From Thermoprotei archaeon (GTDB lineage: Archaea > Thermoproteota > Methanomethylicia > Nezhaarchaeales > WYZ-LMO8), in the NCBI GenBank assembly GCA_003650865.1, contig QMSN01000012.1, positions 1 through 12,623 of the forward strand: a DNA stretch of 12,623 bases, read 5' to 3'. How positions within the stretch are numbered: position 1 is the first letter of the stretch; each line of letters opens with the position of its first letter. Shown here in pieces: positions 7,351 to 12,623 of the stretch. Below the pieces are notes generated by a model that was not told the origin of the DNA, searched no databases, and saw only the letters and a list, made by a program, of their open reading frames with translations. Made by a program: the position numbers and the translations under genes.

Positions 7351-7560
7351 TTACCTGCACTTTATGGCGTACCTGCCGGGTTTATCTATGTTTAAGGTCT
7401 TGGCTATCAGCGAGGTCTCGGGGTCAAATATTATCACGAAGCCACTCCAGTCAGTGCTGAACTCGCTTGACTTGCAGTTTGGGCATATGCTGGCTTGACT
7501 TGGCAGGAGGGCCTTACACTTCAGACAGCACTTAAACCTAGCTGAAACTCTCTTGCTCAC
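7351..7560 (-). CDS. spt4: Transcription elongation factor Spt4 (RpoE'')
   Basis: A 69-residue zinc-ribbon protein. Two CxxC pairs (C12/C15 in CLKC and C26/C29 in CPNC) bind one zinc ion. The later TDWSGFVIIFDPETSLIAKTL is the Spt4 core that pairs with the NGN domain of Spt5, and the dimer makes RNA polymerase processive. The start is a GTG at 7560 that overlaps the rpoE stop codon by 4 nt (GTGA), a strong sign of translational coupling. Length and order after rpoE are standard for archaea. Confidence 0.95.
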   Translation of the reverse strand: MSKRVSARFKCCLKCKALLPSQASICPNCKSSEFSTDWSGFVIIFDPETSLIAKTLNIDKPGRYAIKCR

Positions 7561-8132
7561 TTCTTCTTCACCTTTGGAGCCTTCTCCTTCTTGACGTCTT
7601 CAGCTATCCACTCGAGCTTCCCTAGGAAGGGCTGCCTCATGGTCAGCCCGACCTTGACCTCTTTAAGCCTCATCCCGCTCATGCTTATAGTCACAATTCT
7701 AGCCCTAACCACATCTCCCTTCGAGAGCTTCCTCCTAGTCTGCTTGCATAGGAACTCTCCCTTCCTCTTATCGTACGATATGTAGTCGTCAGCTACCTGC
7801 GATATGTGCACTAAACCCTCTATGGGGCCTATCTGGACGAAGGCCCCGAAGTCCACTACCTCTACGACCTCCCCCTCCACTACCTCTCCTTCTAGGGGGC
7901 TGTAGACCAGGGCTTTAAACTTGACCTTGTGGTAGCTGGCTCCATCACCGGGCAGTATCCTGCCTTCAGGCGAGACCTTAACATCTAATACAGCGACTAC
8001 TACCCCCAACCCCTTTATCACGTAGCCCTCATATATGGACTTCAAGTTGTCGAAGGCAACGTCTTCAAGCTTCTCGTGAAACCTATCCGGCGGGATCCTG
8101 ACCTCGTCCACTATCGTGGCTATGTAGTACAT
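7557..8132 (-). CDS. rpoE: DNA-directed RNA polymerase subunit Rpo7 (RpoE')
   Basis: A 191-residue homologue of eukaryotic Rpb7, half of the Rpo4/Rpo7 stalk that binds nascent RNA and helps open the promoter. The N-terminal RNP-like domain (MYYIATIVDEVRIPPDRF through about residue 78) is followed by an S1/OB domain with the typical EGEVVEVVDFGAFVQIGPIEGLVHISQ. The tail is lysine-rich (KKEKAPKVKKK). The ATG at 8132 has GGTGA 7 nt upstream. A clear promoter lies in the 84-nt gap before it, so rpoE, spt4, DUF359, rps24e, kae1, bud32 and tatD may form a transcript of their own within the larger cluster. Confidence 0.96.
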   Translation of the reverse strand: MYYIATIVDEVRIPPDRFHEKLEDVAFDNLKSIYEGYVIKGLGVVVAVLDVKVSPEGRILPGDGASYHKVKFKALVYSPLEGEVVEGEVVEVVDFGAFVQIGPIEGLVHISQVADDYISYDKRKGEFLCKQTRRKLSKGDVVRARIVTISMSGMRLKEVKVGLTMRQPFLGKLEWIAEDVKKEKAPKVKKK

Positions 8133-8193
8133 TTTACTGTCACCATACGCTTAATACCAAACACACGTGAATTTAGAGACCTTCGACGTATTG

Positions 8194-8206
8194 TATTAAA
8201 CTTTTT
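8194..8206 (-). promoter_or_regulatory. BRE/TATA promoter upstream of rpoE
   Basis: The minus strand reads AAAAAGTTTAATA: an A-rich BRE followed by the TTTAATA box. It sits about 62 nt upstream of the rpoE ATG, which leaves a leader of roughly 35 nt containing the GGTGA ribosome-binding site. It lies in the 84-nt gap (8133-8216), one of the longest intergenic spaces in the minus-strand cluster. Confidence 0.6.
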
Positions 8207-8216
8207 GTGGAGCTCC

Positions 8217-8621
8217 TCATGGCTGGAGGCCTTCAACCTCAAGCTTCCCATCCCTCCTCAGGTACACGACCGCTACGCCCAGCCTCCTAAGCCTCCTCCT
8301 AAGCTCGACGTCATTGGTGGCAACCATGAAGCCCCTTTGCGAGGCCTCTTCAACTATCAAGTCGTCCACGGGCTTGCCTCCAGGGTCATCAATGATCGCA
8401 AACTTCTCCTCCACGAGCTCTAGCACGGCTCTAGCGATCCTAGACGCCTTGCTCCTAGTCGACTTAGCTAAACCCTCAAGCTCAGCTAGCTGAGACCTAA
8501 GAATTGCGGGGTTTATCTTGGCTTCAAGGAGTTCCTCCACTCTCCCAATGACATCCACGGGCTTCTCGAAGCAGCTCATCAACATGCTCGTGTCGAATAT
8601 CACGGTAAACGCCTTGCTCAA
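8217..8621 (-). CDS. PIN-domain ribonuclease-like protein (Fcf1/Utp23-like)
   Basis: A 134-residue single PIN domain. Acidic residues expected at the metal site are present: D10 in TVIFDTSML, a glutamate in LAELEGL (E47/E49), D86/D87 in VDDLIVEEA, and D104 in ATNDVELRRRLRRLGVAVVYLR. A PIN protein at this place, between aIF2-gamma and rpoE, is widespread in archaea and resembles the eukaryotic rRNA-processing nucleases Fcf1/Utp24. A role in pre-rRNA maturation is plausible but not shown here. It does not look like a VapC toxin, since no antitoxin gene is adjacent. It starts at a TTG (8621), with GGTAGGAG overlapping the end of the aIF2-gamma gene about a dozen nt upstream. Confidence 0.88.
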   Translation of the reverse strand: MSKAFTVIFDTSMLMSCFEKPVDVIGRVEELLEAKINPAILRSQLAELEGLAKSTRSKASRIARAVLELVEEKFAIIDDPGGKPVDDLIVEEASQRGFMVATNDVELRRRLRRLGVAVVYLRRDGKLEVEGLQP

Positions 8622-8635
8622 CGCTCTCGTTTCTC

Positions 8636-9921
8636 CTACCTTATCACTCCATAACCTATGAGCCTAAACCTGCCGGATATCTGTCGGCTTATCGCTACTC
8701 TAGTCCTTGGGTCAGCGCAGATAGGCCTCCTAAGCCTCAGCGACACCACGTCCTTGGAGGCCTTGACGACTATTCCCAGCGTGGTCGTCGTGCCAGCGTT
8801 TATCATTAAGACCTCGTTCTGCTTTATGCTCTCGACCTTCACTAAGTTGACTGTTCCAACAGCTCTCTCGAAGAGAGAGACCTCTAAGTCAAGGGTCATC
8901 CAGGTTGGCGGCAGCGTGCCAGGCTTACCTACAACGCTGCCCGCCAAGGAGTCTGCCTTCGTGAGTGAGGGGTCGAGCTTTGTGCCGAAGCCAACGAGCC
9001 CACCGGGCCTAGCCTCCTCAACGCTCACGTCGCCAGCCCTCAAGCTGGTTATCACCGTGTATAGGGGCTCATACGACACCTTACCTCCCTTCTCGATCCT
9101 CAAGCCAGGCCTTATCTCTATCTCCTCGCCAACCCTAGCAACTCCTTGAATTATTGATCCTCCCAAGACTCCTCCCTTGAGGTCTTCAGGGAGCGTGCCC
9201 GGCTTGTTGACGTCAAACGACCTAGCTATGAGCGCTCTGAGGGGCTTTGATGGATCCCTCTTGGGTGTTGGGATGTGCTTCTCTATGGCCTCAATTAGGA
9301 CGTCGAGGTTTGCCTTGTGGAGGGCTGATATCGGTATTATGGGGGTCTCGCTCAGTATGGTATCCTTTAGGAACTCCCTAATCTGCCAGTAGTTCTCTAC
9401 AACCTTCTCCTTGGGGACTACCTCGACCTTGTTCTGCACAACCACGACGTTCTTGATCCCCAGTATCTCAAGCGCCTTGAGGTGCTCTCGCGTCTGAGGT
9501 TGAGGGCAAGGCACTGTGGCGTCTATTACGAGTATGGCTCCATCGAAGAGCGTGGCCCCGGCCAGCATGGTAGCCATAAGCATCTCACGTTGCACGCCCA
9601 CGCGAGGCGTGCAATCTCGTGCCCGGGGCAATCCACAAAGGAGTACTTTCTGAGGAACTCAAGCTTAGAGCCGCAGTACTTGCACGTGTCTCCAGACAGT
9701 GCCTCGGTGGTGTAACACTGGGGTGGAGGGCATACTGGGCACTTAAGCACTGTAGTATCCGCATATCCAAGCCTTAGTGTGATGCCCCTCCTGAGCTCCT
9801 CAGAGTGCCTTGCAGCCCAAACGCCTGATAGGGCCCACGTCAGCGTCGTCTTGCCGTGATCAACGTGTCCAGTGGTGCCTATGTTGAGCTCAGCTTGCTT
9901 TTTCCTCCACTCCTCCGCCAC
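8636..9921 (-). CDS. eif2g: Translation initiation factor aIF2 subunit gamma, in two exons joined by removal of a 32-nt BHB intron
   Basis: aIF2-gamma is the GTPase subunit of the factor that brings Met-initiator tRNA to the small subunit. Exon 1 (9921-9616, 102 codons) holds G1 GHVDHGKTT (residues 18-26), G2 RRGITLRLGY (T47), the zinc knuckle CPVC plus CKYC (61-83) and ends with G3 FVDCPGHE. Exon 2 (9583-8636, 315 codons) continues MLMATMLAGATLFDGAILVID, then G4 QNKVE (N153), G5 SAL (188-190) and two beta-barrel domains ending GRFRLIGYGVIR. The parts lie in different frames. Deleting 9584-9615 joins GHE to MLMATM exactly as in the family and gives 417 residues, the normal length. The ATG at 9921 overlaps the end of rps6e by 32 nt. 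A sequencing error is unlikely because the extra segment is a precise BHB structure rather than one or two bases. Unspliced RNA would give a useless 131-residue product. Confidence 0.93.
9584..9615 (-). other. 32-nt archaeal BHB intron in the aIF2-gamma gene
   Basis: Read on the minus strand, exon 1 ends CACGAG and the intron starts ATTGCACGCC. The intron ends GGCGTGCAACGTGAG and exon 2 starts ATGCTT. Structure seen: inner helix of nine perfect pairs, TTGCACGCC with GGCGTGCAA, closed by a 7-nt loop; a 4-bp central helix, CACG (exon 1) with CGTG (intron); and two 3-nt bulges, AGA and AGA, one on each strand. The splicing endonuclease cuts after the second bulge base (AG|A), which gives exactly the in-frame junction CAC GAG / ATG CTT. 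The outer exon helix is weak (one G.U next to the bulge), a relaxed form known from other archaeal introns. The length is not a multiple of three, so splicing is obligatory for the frame. Confidence 0.92.
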
Positions 9922-10276
9922 TTTCCTCGCCCTCCCTCTTGATCACGACGTTTATCTGGACTATGTCCTCAGTTATGATGTTGCCCCTGACGAGCTTCCT
10001 CTTTCTCAAGCCCTTCTTAGTAGGCCTAAAGCCGGGGCCCTGGCTTAACAAGAGCCTTCTCTTGGCTGCACCGGGCAGGTCAGCTCTCATTGGCGCACCG
10101 CTTCTGTCGCTACCTCCTCTGATGATCAGCTTGACCCCCTTCAACCCTATGAGGGAGCCGTCGATCTCATCCCCAATTCTCAGCCCTATCAGGGCGTTTG
10201 CCTGCGGGCCCGTAACCGTCATCTGCTGAGCCTTCCCAGTTGACGGGTCTGACACTACGACTTTAAACTCAGGCGT
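9890..10276 (-). CDS. rps6e: 30S ribosomal protein S6e, apparently with an ACG start codon
   Basis: A 128-residue S6e of the small subunit. Family features are FKVVVSDPSTGKA at the N terminus, ANALIGLRIGDEIDGSLIGLKG, the GGSDRSGAPMRADLPG block, KRRLLLSQGPGFRP and the VRGNIITEDIVQINVVI C-terminal core, with an acidic tail. The first ordinary start codon is a GTG at 10255, but it would remove the first beta strand. Seven codons upstream, at 10276-10274, stands ACG, followed by PEFKVVVSDP. That is exactly where the family's Met lies, and an AGGGGTGA ribosome-binding site ends 6 nt before it. A TGA three codons upstream of the ACG excludes a longer frame. I therefore annotate the ACG, at lower certainty than the gene itself. 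The end overlaps aIF2-gamma by 32 nt. Confidence 0.9.
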   Translation of the reverse strand, partial: TPEFKVVVSDPSTGKAQQMTVTGPQANALIGLRIGDEIDGSLIGLKGVKLIIRGGSDRSGAPMRADLPGAAKRRLLLSQGPGFRPTKKGLRKRKLVRGNIITEDIVQINVVIKREGEESGGGVEEKAS

Positions 10277-10282
10277 CCTTTT

Positions 10283-10290
10283 TCACCCCT
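10283..10290 (-). promoter_or_regulatory. Shine-Dalgarno site that supports the ACG start of rps6e
   Basis: The minus strand reads AGGGGTGA, complementary to most of the conserved 3' end of archaeal 16S rRNA (anti-SD CACCUCC region). It ends 6 nt before the ACG at 10276. That spacing matches those of infB (6 nt) and rpoE (7 nt). No comparable site precedes the GTG at 10255. Confidence 0.6.
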
Positions 10291-10322
10291 TTAGCTCAAT
10301 CTCAAGCTCTTTCAGAGCTAAA
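10290..10322 (-). repeat. Overlapping inverted repeats in the rps6e leader
   Basis: Two perfect inverted repeats share bases. The outer pair is TTTAGCTC/GAGCTAAA (arms 10315-10322 and 10290-10297, 17-nt spacer). The other is AGCTCT/AGAGCT (arms 10314-10319 and 10305-10310, 3-nt loop). They cannot form at the same time. The outer hairpin would end at the first base of the rps6e Shine-Dalgarno site and could hinder it. The 64-nt gap between infB and rps6e also has a TATA-like CTTAAAA near 10332-10338. Any regulatory role is inference. Confidence 0.4.
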
Positions 10323-10340
10323 AACTTTGAGGTTTTAAGT

Positions 10341-12152
10341 TTACATGTACCTGCCACTAGCCCTCTTGATCTTTATTATCTCCTTTAACAACTCCAGCTC
10401 GGGCTTTGAAAGCTGGTCGGCGAACTTCTCCTTTATGAGCCTTATGTGATCTGGTGGCACGTCCACATAGATGTAGTCTCCCTCGTCCACTTGCCTGCCT
10501 ATTGTCACATCTCCTCTGATCGATATGGCTACAGCCTGCCCAGCTACAGCCTCGCTTAAAACCTTCTTCTGCTCTTGGATTTGCATGATTGTCCCGAGCC
10601 TCCTGCCCTTGGCGTTCATGAGGGGGTAGCCGGGCTTCAGCCTACCAGCCAACACCTCAACTCCAACTATGGCTGGATCACTCCTCCTGAACACGTAGCC
10701 CCTAAGTATCTGCGCTTTACCCGGCAGGATTAGCGAGGCTAATGTCTGCCTCTTCTCCTCATCCATCTTCTTCTTGACCCAGTCTAGGTAGTCATCTATG
10801 AGCCTGTATATCACATTGCTCTTGAAGAGGGGTATCCCCCTGCTCTCAATCTCGTGTTCAGCGTCTGGGTAGACCCCCACGTTAAACGCGAGTATAACGC
10901 CTCTATACGCGTCCTTCTCTCTCGTTATGGTCGCCTCTACCACGTCTCTCTTCGACACCTTCCCTATATCGGCGAGCCTTACAGGAACCCCCATCTCCTG
11001 AAGCTTTGAGACAAGTGCTTCAAGCGAGCCCAAGGTATCGGCCTTGACTACTACGCCAAGGGCATCAGTGGTTATCCTTATCTTCGATATCTCCTCTGAG
11101 ACCTGCTTAATCGCCGTCTCCACGTCCTGCTGGCTTCTAGCTGAGAATATAGGGCTTCCAGCTATCGCGTCGTCGAGGCCCTGAGCCACTATCCTAACTC
11201 CAGCTGCGGCGACGACTTCGTCAACGCTCTTAAACCTGTCCTCGGGGTCCCTCATCTCATCCATGGGTTTAGGCATGAGTATGCTCCTGATCTTAGTCAC
11301 TATGGGCCCTCCCATCCCCCCAAGCACTATAGAGTCCTCCTTCCTCAGCACGCCGTCGTATATTATGACGTCTATCACAGAGCCAAGCCCCATGACATCC
11401 CTACGCTCGAGCACAACACCCTTAGCGGGGACGTCGCTGACGTAGAGCCTCTTCAACATGTACCTCTGAGACAACCCAGCCAACACAAGCAGTAAGTCCG
11501 GTATACCCTCGCCCGTCTTAGCGCTAGTTGGTATTATCGCCACAGTCCTCGCGAAGTCCCTTATCCTATCGTACCTATCAGCCTGGAAACCAAGCTCCTC
11601 AAACTTAGCCACTATGTTGTAGACGAGCTCCTCAAGCCTCCTCTGAACGTGAGGAGGCTGGTGCTTTATGGCTTCAGCGAAGGGCCTAAACTCCCCCTCA
11701 ACCCACCCAGGTATCTTGTCTATCTTATTGGCGGCGACGACGAAGGGGACCTTCCTAGACCTCAAGATGTTCAGGCACTCGTACGTTATCTCCTCGAAGC
11801 CCTCTAAGACATCTATGACGAGTATCGCCATGTCGGCTATAGAGCCCCCTCTCCTCCTCAAGTTCACGAAGACCCCGTGACCGGGGGTGTCTATGACGAG
11901 GAAGCCCGGTATCCTTATCTCAACCCTTATGTTCTTGAGTAGAGGACCACATATCCTCTCAAGCGCTGACCAAGGGAGGAATGAAGCCCCAATATGCTGG
12001 GTCTACCAGGTAGCGCCTCATGGGCGCTACTTCATGGCCCCTACTTCTCTAAACATCGTAGCCGTACCTCTAATCTTGTCGAGCAGCAGCGTCTTACCCA
12101 CGTCCACGTGTCCGAGCACGCAGAGTATGGGCGACCTTATCCTCTCACTCAA
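10341..12152 (-). CDS. infB: Translation initiation factor aIF5B (IF2-like), in two exons joined by removal of a 30-nt BHB intron
   Basis: aIF5B is the GTPase that promotes subunit joining in initiation. Exon 1 (12152-12033, 40 codons) starts at TTG with GGAGGTG 6 nt upstream and encodes G1 GHVDVGKT (residues 14-21) and LLDKIRGTA up to EVGAM. Exon 2 (12002-10341, 553 codons) continues TQHIGASFLPW (G2, T41), IDTPGHGVFVNLRRRGG (G3, H82), AANKID (G4, 132-135) and SAK (G5, 200-202), then the beta-barrel, linker-helix and C-terminal domains. The total is 593 residues, the normal archaeal length. Without removal of 12003-12032, translation would stop at a TAG after 41 codons. The longest uninterrupted frame, from 11867, lacks G1 to G3 and would not be a GTPase. 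G83 replaces the usual Glu of GHE. The gene follows ndk by 91 nt and precedes rps6e. Confidence 0.93.
12003..12032 (-). other. 30-nt archaeal BHB intron in the aIF5B gene
   Basis: Read on the minus strand, exon 1 ends GGGGCCATG and the intron starts AAGTAGCGCC. The intron ends GGCGCTACCTGGTAG and exon 2 starts ACCCAG. Structure seen: inner helix of eight perfect pairs, GTAGCGCC with GGCGCTAC, 5-nt loop CATGA, one A.C mismatch at its base; central 4-bp helix GCCA (exon 1) with TGGT (intron, one G.U); outer exon helix GGG with CCC; and two 3-nt bulges, TGA and AGA. Cleavage after the second base of each bulge gives ATG|ACC, restoring the family sequence MTQHIGA. The length is a multiple of three, but the intron has TAG, TGA and TAG stops in the reading frame, so it must be removed. 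Confidence 0.92.
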
Positions 12153-12158
12153 GATTTA

Positions 12159-12165
12159 CACCTCC
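12159..12165 (-). promoter_or_regulatory. infB: Shine-Dalgarno site deciding the TTG start of infB
   Basis: GGAGGTG on the minus strand, 6 nt before the TTG at 12152. It fixes the start of exon 1, which is only 40 codons long and would otherwise be missed. The 91-nt gap upstream (12153-12243) contains an AGCTTAAGCT palindrome and A/T-rich stretches but no promoter I can call with confidence. Confidence 0.75.
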
Positions 12166-12243
12166 AACTAGCTTAAGCTGTTTAAGAAGCAAGAAGAGGT
12201 TGTTCTTTAACTTGTCGATTAAGAGGCAGAGGCGAAGTAACCC

Positions 12244-12623
12244 TTAAACCCACTTCTCGTCGGCTCTCGAGTAGCTACATATCTCGTCTTCTCTAAAGAA
12301 TATCTTGATCTCCCTCTCAGCGCTCTCCTTGCTGTCAGACGCGTGTATCACGTTTTGCGTTATTGAGAGCCCGAGGTCACCCCTTATAGTTCCAGGAGGA
12401 GCCTCCTTGGGGTTCGTGGGCCCTATGAGCCTCCTAACAACCTGAATTGCATCTTCACCCTCTACAACGCCTACGACTATGGGTGACGAGGTTATGTAAT
12501 CCACAAGCTCTGAGTAGAAGTGCTTGCCCTTGTGAACTGAGTATAGCTCCTCAGCTTCTCTCTTTGAGGCCTTTATCATCTTGAGTCCAACTATTTTCAG
12601 CCCTTTCTTCTCAATCCTGGAGA
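12244..12623 (-). CDS. ndk: Nucleoside diphosphate kinase, N terminus cut by the window edge
   Basis: Nucleoside diphosphate kinase transfers the gamma phosphate of ATP to other NDPs through a phosphohistidine. The frame is open to the right edge and upstream of the first ATG still encodes family sequence (RIEKKGLKIVGLKM), so the real start lies outside the window. Motifs are EELYSVHKGKHFYSELVDYITSSPIVVGVVEG, the RRLIGPTNPKEAPPGTIRGDLG loop, and the catalytic histidine in QNVIHASDSKESAEREI, followed by FFREDEICSYSR. The gene precedes infB in the same direction, an order common in archaea. The product would supply GTP needed by the downstream GTPases, although the linkage is probably just conserved cluster structure. 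Confidence 0.96.
   Translation of the reverse strand, partial: SRIEKKGLKIVGLKMIKASKREAEELYSVHKGKHFYSELVDYITSSPIVVGVVEGEDAIQVVRRLIGPTNPKEAPPGTIRGDLGLSITQNVIHASDSKESAEREIKIFFREDEICSYSRADEKWV

Noticed and set aside
6914..7498. 194-codon plus-strand open frame opposite the DUF359 gene and spt4
   Set aside because: Low-complexity Ser/Thr/Leu-rich translation, antisense to two conserved genes, no ribosome-binding site of note.
8217..8621. PIN protein as a VapC toxin of a toxin-antitoxin pair
   Set aside because: There is no adjacent small antitoxin gene, and the place between aIF2-gamma and rpoE is a conserved housekeeping position of Fcf1-like PIN proteins.
8636..9921. aIF2-gamma as a pseudogene or programmed frameshift
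   Set aside because: Both halves are intact with all GTPase motifs, and the break is a 32-nt segment with complete BHB geometry. Frameshifting could not skip 32 nt, and a random error would not create matching stems and bulges.
10341..11867. aIF5B starting at the GTG near 11867 as a short 508-residue protein
   Set aside because: That frame lacks G1, G2 and G3. The missing parts are present upstream with a strong ribosome-binding site and are joined exactly by removing the BHB intron.
12003..12032. Intein or self-splicing group I/II intron
   Set aside because: Thirty nucleotides is far too short for either, and the flanking pairing is that of the protein-spliced BHB class.
12170..12179. AGCTTAAGCT palindrome upstream of infB as an operator
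   Set aside because: A 10-bp palindrome made of common 4-6 bp pieces in an A/T-rich spacer is easily due to chance, and it has no partner site or clear promoter beside it.
1..12623. Mobile elements, CRISPR arrays, tRNA or rRNA genes, defence genes
   Set aside because: I saw no direct-repeat arrays, transposase sequences, terminal inverted repeats or tRNA/rRNA-like stretches. The window is almost fully occupied by housekeeping genes.

Overview
The window looks like a piece of a thermophilic archaeal chromosome, most likely from the TACK (Thermoproteota and relatives) side. The evidence is an archaeal EF-2, archaeal/eukaryal-type translation factors (aIF2-gamma, aIF5B), ribosomal proteins S6e and S24e, RNA polymerase subunit Rpo7 with Spt4, the KEOPS proteins Kae1 and Bud32 as two separate genes, AGG/AGA-rich arginine codons, GGAGGTG-type ribosome-binding sites and TTTAATA-type promoters. 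The exact lineage cannot be fixed from this window.

Layout. On the plus strand, positions 2-1018 hold the C-terminal half of EF-2 and 1041-1835 a CinA-type MoCF-domain protein. On the minus strand, 1825-2325 is an unrecognised small protein and 2403-3518 a DUF763 protein. A divergent promoter region (3519-3613) separates DUF763 from a plus-strand Lrp/AsnC regulator (3614-4090). From 4095 to the right edge everything is on the minus strand and reads, in transcription order: ndk (partial), infB (aIF5B), rps6e, aIF2-gamma, a PIN-domain protein, rpoE/rpo7, spt4, the DUF359 dephospho-CoA kinase, rps24e, kae1, bud32, tatD. This is a conserved archaeal information-processing cluster: translation initiation, transcription elongation, ribosomal proteins, tRNA t6A modification and CoA synthesis. 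Genes are tightly packed, often overlapping. An internal promoter precedes rpoE. There is no intergenic stretch longer than 100 bases.

The main discovery is that both GTPase initiation factors of this cluster are interrupted by tiny introns, each bounded by a bulge-helix-bulge (BHB) motif like those cut by the archaeal tRNA splicing endonuclease. In aIF2-gamma a 32-nt insertion (9584-9615) splits the G3 motif region and shifts the frame. In aIF5B a 30-nt insertion (12003-12032) carries three in-frame stops and sits immediately before the switch-I threonine (G2). In each case removing exactly the BHB-defined segment restores a full-length, motif-complete protein (417 and 593 residues). Without splicing the cell would make neither full-length factor from these genes. 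An automated annotation would call both genes broken or frameshifted.

Other points: rps6e appears to start at ACG (homology begins there and a good Shine-Dalgarno lies 6 nt upstream); its leader can form two competing hairpins; aIF5B has Gly instead of the usual Glu after the catalytic His of G3; rps27ae is absent from its usual place between rps24e and kae1; and a 7-bp inverted repeat covers the predicted Lrp promoter.
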